Below are positions 26,196-35,448 of a stretch of 64,000 nt of DNA, in pieces. The notes below the pieces were generated by a model. That model saw nothing but the letters and a program-made list of their open reading frames with translations. It was not told where the DNA came from and made no database searches. How positions within the stretch are numbered: position 1 is the first letter of the stretch; the number at the start of each line of letters is the position of its first letter. Source of the stretch: Lysinibacillus sp. PLM2 (lineage in GTDB: Bacteria > Bacillota > Bacilli > Bacillales_A > Planococcaceae); contig AP025689.1 of the NCBI GenBank assembly GCA_023168345.1, positions 866,001 through 930,000 on the forward strand, given 5' to 3'. Made by a program: the position numbers and the translations under genes.

Positions 26196-27383
26196 ATGAA
26201 AATTTTAAATTATTTATTACCTATAGCTTTTATTTGTACATTGGTTGGTGGATTGGCGCTCCATCTTGTCATTAAAGATCGTCCCACTTCTAACATGGAG
26301 AACCGTACTCTTCAAACAGTTGCTGAATTAGATGTATCAGTTGAAAGTACACTCAATGGGGAATTGACGAAAAAAGTAGAATCATATATATCCGATCAGT
26401 TCCCATTCCGTGATGCTTGGATGAAGGCATATGTGCAAGCGCAAGGAAAGATGGGGAAAACCTATATAAATGATTCCTATTTCGTGGACTATGCAAGTGG
26501 GTGGATCATTTCTAAACCAGTTCTGGAGATGAAGAAGGAAGAGGAATTGGCTACATTTGCTGATGGTTTTGTGGAAATTCAGGATGGATTAAACGAACAT
26601 GACATTCCAATGGCGTTTTTCACTTTCCCAGCAAAGGCGACTTATGTTCGTAACCCGAGCCCAGCTTATTTACCTGATGATACAGGCGAAGAAAGCAATC
26701 GTTTGTTGCACAGTATTATGACTGAAAAGGGTATTGATAATGCAGTACTGATGGATTTCATTGGAGATGAAGTCGATGTCCATGATATGTACTTCAAAAC
26801 TGACCACCACTGGAATATCTATGGCGCCTATCAAGGGTATGAGGCATTAATGGAAAACATCAGTGCGCGGATTGATGAGGATATAGAACCGATTGCATAT
26901 GATGAAGCAGCGAACGTATGCTTAGAGAATGAATTTGTTGGCTCATGGAATAAACAACTGTACATGACAGTCAATAGTGATGATCAAGTTTGCTACAACT
27001 ATCCCAAATCCTTTGAATCACAGTTCAAAATATACAAAGGACCTGTGGCAGAAGGTAAGGAAATTGCGTTTAATGATATTTATGGTTTAGTTAGAAATAA
27101 TCCTGAAGAAGATACTGTTTCATATGCAACAGGATATACAGCTGATTACGGTGTATTAAATATTATAAATGAACATGCCGAATCAGATAAGCATATCGTT
27201 GTTGTAAAGGATTCCTATTTCAATGCGATTCAATTCCACGTAGCCAGTCATTTTAAACAATTGACGGTGTTGGATTTACGTTATATCGAAGAAAATCCAG
27301 TTGATTTTATCTCTGAGTTAGACGCAGATTATGTATTCTTTGTTTATAATGATCGTAACTTCAATGTAGTAGAGATTTATTAA
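26196..27383 (+). CDS. AlgJ/AlgX-like O-acetyltransferase partner (DHHW family)
   Basis: 395 residues. A single N-terminal TM anchor (about 5-25) holds an extracellular SGNH-like hydrolase fold. Catalytic features are the DHHW block KTDHHWNIYGAYQGYEAL (about 204) and the nucleophile in VVKDSYFNAI (about 340); PFRDAW is also typical. It should receive the acetyl group from the AlgI-like protein and pass it to a polymer outside the cell. ATG 26196 lies five bases after AGGTGA, which overlaps the upstream stop; GTG 26187 is the alternative in-frame start. Confidence 0.9.
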   Translation: MKILNYLLPIAFICTLVGGLALHLVIKDRPTSNMENRTLQTVAELDVSVESTLNGELTKKVESYISDQFPFRDAWMKAYVQAQGKMGKTYINDSYFVDYASGWIISKPVLEMKKEEELATFADGFVEIQDGLNEHDIPMAFFTFPAKATYVRNPSPAYLPDDTGEESNRLLHSIMTEKGIDNAVLMDFIGDEVDVHDMYFKTDHHWNIYGAYQGYEALMENISARIDEDIEPIAYDEAANVCLENEFVGSWNKQLYMTVNSDDQVCYNYPKSFESQFKIYKGPVAEGKEIAFNDIYGLVRNNPEEDTVSYATGYTADYGVLNIINEHAESDKHIVVVKDSYFNAIQFHVASHFKQLTVLDLRYIEENPVDFISELDADYVFFVYNDRNFNVVEIY

Positions 27384-27388
27384 TAAAT

Positions 27389-27425
27389 AAGCGTATTCGA
27401 TGTTGATTCGGGTACGCTTTTTTTA
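27389..27425 (+). terminator. Terminator of the AlgI/AlgJ-like pair
   Basis: AAGCGTA (27389-27395) pairs with TACGCTT (27413-27419), followed by a T-run. Confidence 0.8.
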
Positions 27426-27429
27426 ATTA

Positions 27430-27900
27430 AACAAGAATTTCATTTAATCGCTCCATAATGTGTTCGAATCGCTCTATTTTGTGTCCAAATCGATCAGAAA
27501 TGTGACAATATCGATCTATTTAATTAAGAGTCTATCCGCTCCAATCACATGTATAAGTGCTCCAAATGATAATCCATCCGCTCAAAAAATCACGAATGCA
27601 AAACAAGTGATCCAAACGCAGATTTATATGCTCGAAACCAAAACGTATCCGCTCCAATCACATGTATAAGTGCTCCAAATGATAGTCTATCCGCTCAAAA
27701 AATCACGAATAACAAAACAAGTGATCCAAACGCAGATTTATATGCTCTAAACCAAAACGTATCCGCTCCAATCACATGTATAAGTGCTCCAAACGATAGC
27801 CTATCCACTAAAAAAATAGTAAGTGATCAAATAAAAACTTATTCCCTCGAAACGAAAATACATCCGCTTCAATCCCATACACAAATGATCAACCATAATA
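27430..27900. repeat. Tandem array D, 113-114-bp unit, inverted orientation of array B words
   Basis: CCGCTCC recurs at 27536, 27649 and 27763 (periods 113 and 114), then CCGCTTC at 27864. Read on the minus strand the words are GGAGCGG, GGAGCAC, GGATCAC and GAGCATA, the same vocabulary as array B. Head-to-head steps are 21, 21, 30, 21 and 21. No gene is called despite short open frames. Confidence 0.88.
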
Positions 27901-28033
27901 AGTTCTACAAAACATCATCTCAAAATTAAATTCTATAATTCTTTAAAAAGGAATATCATAAATTAATATAAATAAATTGGACGGAAAGTAAACTTATTCT
28001 GATATTTTAGATTGTATAGGAGGGGATGAATAC

Positions 28034-28924
28034 TTGAACATTGTCATTGAAAATGCATTTTCGAATTTCAAATTCTATCAAAATAATATTCCATTAAATT
28101 ATCAAAAGATGATAGAAAAATATCCCTCTGACTATATTGCGTTGGGGGCTCGAAGTGAAGATTCATTTATAGGAATCATACTGGCGAAGAAAAATTTAAA
28201 AATATCAATTATAGAAATTGTTTATTTAGCTGTAAGTGATTGGAATAAAAATACAGGCGTTGAAGAAATGTTAATTTATGCATTGGAAGACAGAGTAAAA
28301 AAAGAAAAATTTCACTTTATTAACTTTGATTATTTAGATAATAATGACTCGGAATACTTAAAATATATTGATGGAATTCTCCGGAAAAATAACTGGTCAT
28401 CTTTACAATCAAAAAATTATATCTATATAACTCGAGGTTTCAAAGTAGAAGATCAATATTGGTTCGGGAGATTTATGAAAAATAATCAAAGTCTTTCAAT
28501 ATTTCAGTGGGGGCTACTATCAGAAGACGACCGTCAAAAGCTAAAAGAAGAAGAGGGAAACGGATATCCTAAAAAGCTATCCCCTTTCATAAATGAGGAT
28601 CAAACTGACCTAAAAAATAGTATTGGTGTTAAAGCTGATGGAAGAGTAGTGGGCTGGTTTTTAACTCAAGAAGTATCACCAACCATGGTGTTTATTAAAT
28701 CTGTTTATCTTAAAGAAGGTTATCGGAGTATTGCAAATATTAAACAATTAATGAGTACCGGGATAATGCAAACAATCTATCAAAATAAATCGAAATATGT
28801 GATGTTTAGTATTGAAGAAAGTAATAAACAAATGTTGAACTTTGTTGAGCGGAAGTTTAAAAACGCTATCATCAGCAAGAAACCTGTGTACCGCTCATTA
28901 AAAAGAATTAACCAAAATGATTAA
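28034..28924 (+). CDS. GNAT-like acetyltransferase, two-lobed, unknown substrate
   Basis: 296 residues, starting at TTG after AGGAGGGG. Two GNAT-like halves can be guessed: an N-terminal half (about 1-130, with IVYLAVSDWNKNTGVEEMLIYALEDRV) and a C-terminal half (about 160-290, with GRVVGWFLTQEVSPTMVFIKSVYLKEGYRS). The canonical Q/RxxGxG/A acetyl-CoA loop is weak in both, so assignment rests on fold-like patterning. Codon use matches its neighbours. It stands alone between a repeat array and another GNAT gene, with no terminator evident before the next gene. Substrate unknown. Confidence 0.65.
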   Translation: MNIVIENAFSNFKFYQNNIPLNYQKMIEKYPSDYIALGARSEDSFIGIILAKKNLKISIIEIVYLAVSDWNKNTGVEEMLIYALEDRVKKEKFHFINFDYLDNNDSEYLKYIDGILRKNNWSSLQSKNYIYITRGFKVEDQYWFGRFMKNNQSLSIFQWGLLSEDDRQKLKEEEGNGYPKKLSPFINEDQTDLKNSIGVKADGRVVGWFLTQEVSPTMVFIKSVYLKEGYRSIANIKQLMSTGIMQTIYQNKSKYVMFSIEESNKQMLNFVERKFKNAIISKKPVYRSLKRINQND

Positions 28925-29145
28925 AGTTCTATGAGTGTATGGCAATAAACGCTATGAACATTTTTATATATAGAATATTTAGAATTACGTTCTATCTGAA
29001 TTATATAAAAAAACTATTATTCGATATCGATTAAGTATATTGAATTTTCGAACAACCATAGTTGTAATGCTTTTAATGTCTGAAAGTCCAATCAAACTGC
29101 TACAATATAATTAAGTATATACGACTGTAAAAGAAAGGTGAAATT

Positions 29146-30369
29146 ATGAATCAACGAAAGGGACTCGTGATGCGAGAGATACGAATGGATGAGATGGTGC
29201 AATCCATTGATCTTTTGAACTATGTCTTTCAAATGTCGATGTCCATAAAAAAAGATCGTCGTTTTGTTAGTGAAAAAAGTAGGCAGTTTAATGAAGGGCA
29301 TGCAATTGGGTGGTTCGATGGCGACCACCTTGTGTCTCAAATCCTAAGCCTTCCATTCCAAGTTAATATTTATGGAGTTCCATATGAAATGGGGGGGATC
29401 ACTGCCATTGGTACTTACCCTGAATATTCCAAGCAAGGACTGATGGATCAATTAATAAAAGAAACATTGACTATCATGCGAGAAGAAGGTCGATATATTT
29501 CATATTTATTCCCATTCTCTATCCCTTACTATCGAAAAAAAGGTTGGGAGATAATGAGTGATATTGTAGAGTTTCAGGTAAAAGATACTCAGTTCCCACA
29601 TTATAAGGAAGTACCTGGAAAGATTCGTCGTGTGAATACGCGACACCAGGATTTAGTAAGTGTATATGATCGCTTTTCTGCGAAAACTCATGGCGCGATG
29701 ATTCGTAATACAATTGCTTGGAACGAAAAATTTCACGAAGATTACTGGGAAGAGAAGTTTGTTGATACTGATGTTGTCTTACAGGCTGCGGTCTACTATG
29801 ACGAAGACGACGTACCACAAGCTTATATGTATTACCGAATTATGGAGGAAAACTTCTATATAGATGAAATTGTTTATTTAACGGAGGAATCTCGTAAAGG
29901 GATATGGAATTTCGTTTCAGCGCATACTTCCATGGTTTATAATGCTTATGGCAAAACTACTGGAAATGAACCTGTTGCATTTTTGCTGGAAGATAGCGAG
30001 ATTATTCAAGAGGTTTCGCCTTATTTTATGGCACGAATTGTAGACGTACAAAAATTTCTGGAACGCTTCCCATTTGATGAACCTAATTTCCATATACGAT
30101 TTGCTGTGTTCGACCGTCTAGTTGAATGGAATAACGGCACATACGATATTGAGTCGGTCGATGGACAGGTGACAGTCAATAAAGTAAATGATGTGGATGA
30201 GGATATCACTGTTCATTTAAACATACAAACTCTAGTTACGATGCTCCTAGGTTATAAGCGCCCTAAATATTTAGAAAAAATTGAACGACTTAGAGGTAAA
30301 AATGAAACCATTTCTACTTTAGAGGATATACTACCAATTGGCATTCCGACGTTTATCGATTATTTCTAG
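29146..30369 (+). CDS. Eis-like GNAT N-acetyltransferase with C-terminal SCP2-like domain
   Basis: 407 residues. The N-terminal GNAT domain shows MGGITAIGTYPEYSKQGLMDQLIKETL (about 83-108), the acetyl-CoA site of Eis-family enzymes. A second GNAT-like domain and a C-terminal sterol-carrier-like domain (about 300-405, YDIESVDGQVTVNKV, HLNIQTLVTMLLGYKRP) follow, the standard Eis plan and length. These enzymes acetylate amines, including aminoglycosides in some species, but many Bacillales paralogues have no known substrate. The ATG follows AAAGGTGA at six bases. Confidence 0.88.
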   Translation: MNQRKGLVMREIRMDEMVQSIDLLNYVFQMSMSIKKDRRFVSEKSRQFNEGHAIGWFDGDHLVSQILSLPFQVNIYGVPYEMGGITAIGTYPEYSKQGLMDQLIKETLTIMREEGRYISYLFPFSIPYYRKKGWEIMSDIVEFQVKDTQFPHYKEVPGKIRRVNTRHQDLVSVYDRFSAKTHGAMIRNTIAWNEKFHEDYWEEKFVDTDVVLQAAVYYDEDDVPQAYMYYRIMEENFYIDEIVYLTEESRKGIWNFVSAHTSMVYNAYGKTTGNEPVAFLLEDSEIIQEVSPYFMARIVDVQKFLERFPFDEPNFHIRFAVFDRLVEWNNGTYDIESVDGQVTVNKVNDVDEDITVHLNIQTLVTMLLGYKRPKYLEKIERLRGKNETISTLEDILPIGIPTFIDYF

Positions 30370-30803
30370 GTAAATGGAAGTAGCATTGTTTAAATTACCT
30401 AACTTAGAATAATGGTTAGTACATGAAAGTAATTATAAGGTATTGGTAATGTCATGCCGCATTTGAAATTGTTCACAACCCTACAAGTAAATGCTAGATG
30501 GGTTCCTCTCATGAGCCAAGAAATATAATAATGCTAATTAGTATCGGGAGAATTAACAAGTATCTCTAAATGTAAATAATAATTTAATTAAATAGCCAGG
30601 TACATAAACAATTAAGTTTCATCGTTGTTTGTGTACCTGGTTTTTTATTCTTCTTTCCAAAACATTTTCAATGAGAAAAGTCATGATGGTATTAGCTGAT
30701 GAGATATAAGCATAGGCTAATCCAACATAATTGTTTTCAATAATTGAATATTTACAAGATGAAGTATGAGAGAAATAGTTAAATATATCCTAGTTTATAA
30801 AAA
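30370..30803. other. Intergenic region with terminator, possible gene relic
   Basis: No complete gene. A terminator hairpin lies at 30596-30640. On the minus strand 30789-30619 is open for 56 codons without an early start codon and ends in a membrane-helix-like stretch; it could be a relic of a membrane protein, but the evidence is thin. Confidence 0.4.
30596..30646 (+). terminator. Terminator-like hairpin
   Basis: CCAGGTACA (30596-30604) pairs with TGTACCTGG (30632-30640), with further pairing inside (AAACAA/TTGTTT), then TTTTTT. It probably ends transcription from the Eis-like gene. Confidence 0.8.
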
Positions 30804-30826
30804 GCAGAACTCATTATGAGTTCTGC
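30804..30826. repeat. Left target-site duplication of the IS, a palindromic terminator
   Basis: A 23-bp palindrome-like sequence (GCAGAACTCA, TTA, TGAGTTCTGC) identical to 32567-32589. Two more bases match on each side, so the duplication could be 23-27 bp. Confidence 0.88.
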
Positions 30827-30830
30827 TTCA

Positions 30831-30876
30831 GACTGTAGACAAACTCAAAAATTTGAGATTGTCTACAGTCTTTTTT
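30831..30876 (+). terminator. Inward terminator at the IS left end
   Basis: GACTGTAGACAA (30831-30842) pairs with TTGTCTACAGTC (30859-30870) with an inner CTCAAA/TTTGAG stem, then TTTTTT. Confidence 0.85.
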
Positions 30877-31087
30877 CTATTTACAATACATATTAAGAAA
30901 TCGTCGATTTCCGTTACAGGCGCTACGCTTTCCACGGGCACGGCCTCAGCCTTCTCCTCGCTACGCTCAGTCCGGGTGCTTCGGCTCGTGCTGTTCCCGT
31001 AGGAGTCTTCGCGCCTTCCACTTCAATCGACTTATATCGGCTAATACAATAGTGTAACGCTTCTAATACTCTGAGGTGATGATAACC

Positions 31088-32446
31088 ATGATGACGAAAA
31101 ATCAAATCAATGAACGTGAACAGTTTGAAATGATAACTATTGAACAACTTGTACCAAAGGACCATCTGGTCCGTAAACTAGATGCTGCAATTGATTTTAA
31201 ATTTATCTATCCATTAGTTGAACATCTATACTCCACTGTTGGAAGACCAAGTATTGATCCTGTTGTTCTATTTAAAATGACGTTTATTCAATATACATTC
31301 GGCATTCGTTCAATGCGCCAAACGATTAAAGAGATTGAAACGAATATGGCATATCGTTGGTTCCTAGGATTCGGCTTTCATACAGAAGTTCCACATTTTT
31401 CAACCTTCGGTAAGAACTATGAACGACGCTTTCAAGATACCGATATCTTTGAACAGATTTTTTACCGTATCTTAAAAGAGATTATGGACTGTGGTTTCTT
31501 ATCAGAAGACCATGTTTTTATTGATTCTACACATGTAAAGGCAAGTGCTAATAAACGAAAGTATGATAAGAAACTTGTACGAAAAGAAACACGTGCTTAT
31601 GAAGCGAAGCTTCAAGAAGAACTGAATATCGATCGTGAGGAAAACGGAAAAAAACCATTTCCACCGGAAAAATTTGAAAATGACGAAATGAAAGAAATCA
31701 AAGAAAGTACTACCGATCCTGAAAGTGGTTACTATGTAAAAGATGAACGTACGAAACAGTTTGCGTATTCATTTCATACAGCGACAGATGAAAGAGGATT
31801 TGTATTAGGCTCTATTGTCACTCCGGGGAATATACACGATAGTCATATGCTCCAGCCTTTAGTAGAAAAGATTATTGAACATGTCGGAAAGCCTGTAGCT
31901 GTGGTAGCCGATGCTGCTTATAAAACACCTGCGATTGCGAACTTTCTATTAGAGAATCAAATGTTACCTGTATTACCGTACACCCGCCCAAAAACAAAAG
32001 AAGGTTTCTTCCGTAAGCATGAGTTTGTTTATGATGAGTATCTTAATGCCTATATCTGCCCAAATAATCAGCTACTAAAGTACACTACGACAACTAAGGA
32101 AGGTTATCGCCAATACAAATCCAATCCAACGGTTTGTACGAATTGTCCTTTCATATCACAATGTACAGAAAATAAGAATCATATAAAGCTGATTCAACGA
32201 CACATTTGGGAAGGGTACTTAGAGGAGACGGAACATCTGCGTCATCATTTTGAAGTAAAAGAGATATATGCAAAACGCAAAGAAACAATTGAACGTGTCT
32301 TTGCCGATGCTAAAGAAAAGCATGGTATGCGTTGGACAACCCTACGGGGCTTAAAAAAATTGTCCATGCAGGCGATGCTTACTTTTGCTGCTATAAATTT
32401 AAAAAGCTTGCTACTTGGACATGGAAAGCTGCATAAAACGAGATGA
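31088..32446 (+). CDS. IS1182-family DDE transposase
   Basis: 452 residues, full length for the family. An N-terminal helical domain (RKLDAAIDFKFIYPLVEHLYS, GRPSIDPVVLFKM) is followed by the DDE core: Asp in VFIDSTHVKASANK, Asp in VVADAAYKTP, and a late Glu in RKETIERVFADAKEKHGMRWTTLRG. A zinc-like cluster (CPNNQLL, CTNCPFISQC) lies between. No frameshift is seen, so it may be active. The start at 31088 lies about 11 bases after GAGG; an adjacent ATG at 31091 is possible. Confidence 0.95.
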   Translation: MMTKNQINEREQFEMITIEQLVPKDHLVRKLDAAIDFKFIYPLVEHLYSTVGRPSIDPVVLFKMTFIQYTFGIRSMRQTIKEIETNMAYRWFLGFGFHTEVPHFSTFGKNYERRFQDTDIFEQIFYRILKEIMDCGFLSEDHVFIDSTHVKASANKRKYDKKLVRKETRAYEAKLQEELNIDREENGKKPFPPEKFENDEMKEIKESTTDPESGYYVKDERTKQFAYSFHTATDERGFVLGSIVTPGNIHDSHMLQPLVEKIIEHVGKPVAVVADAAYKTPAIANFLLENQMLPVLPYTRPKTKEGFFRKHEFVYDEYLNAYICPNNQLLKYTTTTKEGYRQYKSNPTVCTNCPFISQCTENKNHIKLIQRHIWEGYLEETEHLRHHFEVKEIYAKRKETIERVFADAKEKHGMRWTTLRGLKKLSMQAMLTFAAINLKSLLLGHGKLHKTR

Positions 32447-32513
32447 AAGCGTCTCATCGAGACGATTAATACCCGAAATCTGGTAATAATTTATACCTAA
32501 ACGATTTTAAAAA

Positions 32514-32555
32514 GACAAAATACCTCGAGAGATGCAACTCTCGAGGTATTTTGTC
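32514..32555. terminator. 17-bp perfect hairpin at the IS right end
   Basis: GACAAAATACCTCGAGA (32514-32530) pairs without mismatch with 32539-32555 around an 8-base loop. It is T-rich on both strands and probably bidirectional. Confidence 0.85.
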
Positions 32556-32566
32556 AACACTCTGAA

Positions 32567-32594
32567 GCAGAACTCATTATGAGTTCTGCTTTTT
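32567..32594. repeat. Right target-site duplication of the IS, terminator with T-run
   Basis: Identical to 30804-30826 and followed by TTTTTAT. Without the IS the site would be an A-run, palindrome and T-run, that is a bidirectional terminator. 32595-32900 is AT-rich leader DNA with no gene. Confidence 0.88.
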
Positions 32595-32900
32595 ATATGG
32601 GATCTTTCCCAAAAGATTACGTAATTTTATTGAACGTTTATTAAGTCTTATAATTTATAGTCATTATTGAGAAACTTTTTTAAGACGATGTTGTAAGAAA
32701 AATTAGTGTTGAGACTCTGAGATTTTGTTAATTAAACTGTCGAACTGTCGTACGTTATTTTATAAGTATAAATTGTTCTATATAATTAATCTCTCTTTGT
32801 AAATATTCAAGGTTAAAAAATTACAAAACTCTAATAATAATTAAAATTAAATTCACAAACTTTTATTAAAATAGAAGAAACTAGAAAAGGTGGTAGGAAA

Positions 32901-34973
32901 ATGAGTAAATTTACATCAAAAACGATGTTTGCGTTAGCTACTGCTGGTGCTGTAGTGGTAGCACCAACTATTTCAACGCAAGCAGCTGAAGTAGAATATG
33001 AAATGTCAGTTGACGCGCGTTATAATTCTGGGATTGTGAATGCAGATGGCGGTACAACTGAAATAATCGCATATAACAAACATAATAATTCGGTTTATTT
33101 AGTAAATGGTGAATCGAAAAAAGTTGAAGCGGTTTCATTAGACTATAACGAAACAAATGCAATGAACTTAAAACCATTCTTCTCGGTAGATGTGGCAGAA
33201 TTAATTGCTACAGTTGATGCTGATTTTGTTTACGGTGGGCTACCAAGTATCGCTGTTCACCCAAATGAAAATGTGATTGTGGCGGCTGTACAAGCTAATG
33301 ACTATACAAAAGAAGGATATGCTGTATTTTTAACGGGTGAAGGTGAATTAATCAGCATTGTAAAAACGGGTGTGCAACCTGACAACATTACTTTCTCACC
33401 AGATGGTTCTAAGGTGTTAACTGCGAACGAAGGCGAACCACGTGACGGTTACGGTGAAGGAATTATTGACCCACAAGGTACGATTTCAGTAATCGATGTA
33501 ACGGATGGCTTTACAAACCTAACTGCTGAGAACGTTACATTTGAAGCATTTGATACAGCTGAAAAACGGGCTGAATTAATAGAAAATCAAGTAATCTTAA
33601 AGAAAGGTTCTAATCCATCAGTAGATTTAGAACCTGAATATATCGTTGTAAGTGAAGATAGCAAACAAGCCTATGTTGCATTACAAGAAAACAATGCAAT
33701 TGCAAAAATCGATTTAACAACGAATGAAGCAGTGTCTGTTGAAGGTTTAGGATTTAAGGATTTTAGTGCTGAAGGAAATGAACTTGATCTTCGTAAAGAC
33801 AAAGTAGCTAAACTTCAAAATGAGAATTATTTCGGTATTTATATGCCAGATGGAATCGCTACTTATAGCGCAAACGGTAAAAATTATATCGTTACAGCTA
33901 ACGAAGGTGACGGCCGTGAGTGGGGCGAAGAAGACACAGAAGCTTTCCATTTAAATGAAAATGAAGTAGAAGTCGATGGCAATGAAATCGTACTTTTCGA
34001 TACAGCAGAATATGAAGGTTTCGAAGAAGGAAAAGAGTATATCTTTGGTGGTCGTTCATTCTCCATTATTGACGCGGATACTTTAGAAGTGGTTTATGAT
34101 AGCGGTAGCGATTTCGAGCGTATTACTGCTGAGCTTTATCCAGAATTCTTCAACTCTAGTAATGATGAAGTGAAACTAGATGACCGTAGCGGTAAAAAAG
34201 GTCCAGAACCGGAAGATGTAAAGATCGGTAAAATTGGCGATCAAGTATTCGCATTCATTGGCCTAGAGCGTATCGGTGGTATTGCGATGTACAATATTAC
34301 AGATCCAACAAGTGTAGAGTTCGTTGATTATATTAACACTCGTGACTTTAGCGAAGACATTAAAGGTGACGTTTCTCCTGAAGGATTAGCATTTGTAGGT
34401 GGAGAAAAACCAATGTTACTTGTCGGTCATGAAGTAAGTGGAACTGTAACAGTATTTGATTTATTAAAATCAGAAGCGCCTGTAGAAGAAAATCCAGCTG
34501 AAGAAACTCCTACAAAAGAGGTTTCATTCAACGACATTAAAGGTCACTATGCCGAAGATGCTATTTTAGCAGTTGCAAATGCTGGTTTATTCAGTGGTAT
34601 AAATGAAAATACATTTGCACCAAATAAAGGCTTCACACAATCACAGGCTTCTATCGTGCTAAATCGTTTAGCAGAGGCAAATGGTTTAAATATTGATATT
34701 CCAGAAAATCATTCAAATAAACCAATTACACGCGAAGATTTTGCAGTAGCAGTTTACAACTATTTAGAGAAAAGTGGTTCAGTGTCAAATCCAAACGCAT
34801 CCGTAACAAACTATAAAGATGATGCGAAATTAAGTACAGATGCGAAACAAGCTATTTATGCATTACAAGCAGAAGGATTAATGACAGGCGATGAAAAACA
34901 AAACTTCAATCCCAATCAACCATTAACACGTGCACATGCAGCAATCGTTTTCTCGCATATCCTTGGAGAATAA
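32901..34973 (+). CDS. SLH-anchored 'choice-of-anchor I' surface protein (beta-propeller)
   Basis: 690 residues. The signal peptide ends near residue 28 (TQAAE). The body (about 30-530) has the choice-of-anchor I pattern with propeller-like repeats: SIAVHPNENVIVAAVQ, TFSPDGSKVLTANEGEPR, YIVTANEGDGREW, DRSGKKGPEPEDV and SPEGLAFVGGEKPMLLVGHEVSGTVTVF. Relatives are surface or secreted proteins of unknown enzymology, some annotated as alkaline-phosphatase-like. Three SLH domains (about 544-690), the middle one degenerate, anchor it to pyruvylated wall polymer. AGGTGG precedes the ATG. It is a single-gene unit with its own terminator. Confidence 0.88.
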   Translation: MSKFTSKTMFALATAGAVVVAPTISTQAAEVEYEMSVDARYNSGIVNADGGTTEIIAYNKHNNSVYLVNGESKKVEAVSLDYNETNAMNLKPFFSVDVAELIATVDADFVYGGLPSIAVHPNENVIVAAVQANDYTKEGYAVFLTGEGELISIVKTGVQPDNITFSPDGSKVLTANEGEPRDGYGEGIIDPQGTISVIDVTDGFTNLTAENVTFEAFDTAEKRAELIENQVILKKGSNPSVDLEPEYIVVSEDSKQAYVALQENNAIAKIDLTTNEAVSVEGLGFKDFSAEGNELDLRKDKVAKLQNENYFGIYMPDGIATYSANGKNYIVTANEGDGREWGEEDTEAFHLNENEVEVDGNEIVLFDTAEYEGFEEGKEYIFGGRSFSIIDADTLEVVYDSGSDFERITAELYPEFFNSSNDEVKLDDRSGKKGPEPEDVKIGKIGDQVFAFIGLERIGGIAMYNITDPTSVEFVDYINTRDFSEDIKGDVSPEGLAFVGGEKPMLLVGHEVSGTVTVFDLLKSEAPVEENPAEETPTKEVSFNDIKGHYAEDAILAVANAGLFSGINENTFAPNKGFTQSQASIVLNRLAEANGLNIDIPENHSNKPITREDFAVAVYNYLEKSGSVSNPNASVTNYKDDAKLSTDAKQAIYALQAEGLMTGDEKQNFNPNQPLTRAHAAIVFSHILGE

Positions 34974-35010
34974 GGTTGAAGCGCGGCGGCCATTAGAAAC
35001 GGAGTTGAAT

Positions 35011-35045
35011 AACTCTCCAGAAACTTTTCTGGAGAGTTGTTTTTA
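35011..35045 (+). terminator. Terminator of the choice-of-anchor I gene
   Basis: AACTCTCCAGAAA (35011-35023) pairs with TTTCTGGAGAGTT (35026-35038), then TTTTT. Between it and 35385 I see only weak repeat-like words and no gene. Confidence 0.92.
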
Positions 35046-35384
35046 TGTATTCACCTTTATCAAATAAATATCCTCTCTACTCTTTTGCGTATGTGGTCAA
35101 ATAGACATTTTATATGCCCCAATCAAAGGCAATGGCTCAAGACGGAATGCTTGTGATTAAATAGAAAGCTTGAATAACTGATTCCAAACTCTATCTGCTC
35201 GAAAGCCACCCATACCATCACACTTGAAAAAAGGTTAGGCATGAAATTTATTCCGTAACGCATCAGTCTGTATATTGCTGTCCCAACCCAGTTGAAGAAG
35301 TTGATCAATTCTTCAATCTATCTATACAATCGATTCCTCCGCTAAATCTCCGATTCATCTCATAGACTAGTTTAATTTCAACCT

Positions 35385-35411
35385 AAAAAAGACGAGGAGT
35401 TCATCCTCGCC
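35385..35411 (-). terminator. Terminator of cstA
   Basis: On the minus strand GGCGAGGA pairs with TCCTCGTC, followed by TTTTTT (35390-35385). Confidence 0.88.
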
Positions 35412-35448
35412 TTTCTAATATCATCTCATACACCCCATATTGTAAATC

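Larger units (their letters stand above)
30827..32566 (+). mobile_element. Complete IS1182-family insertion sequence
   Basis: 1740 bp with imperfect terminal inverted repeats. The left end starts TTCAGACTGTAGACAAA and the inverted right end reads TTCAGAGTGTTGACAAA (15 of 17 match). It is flanked by identical 23-bp palindromic direct repeats. Hairpins just inside both ends (30831-30870 and 32514-32555) look like terminators that block read-through. A GC-rich stretch of ~130 bp (30914-31045) precedes the transposase and differs in composition from the rest of the window. Confidence 0.93.

Noticed and set aside
30619-30789. Minus-strand open frame with membrane-helix-like end
   Set aside because: No start codon near its beginning and it runs into a terminator hairpin. 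It may be a gene relic, but chance cannot be excluded.
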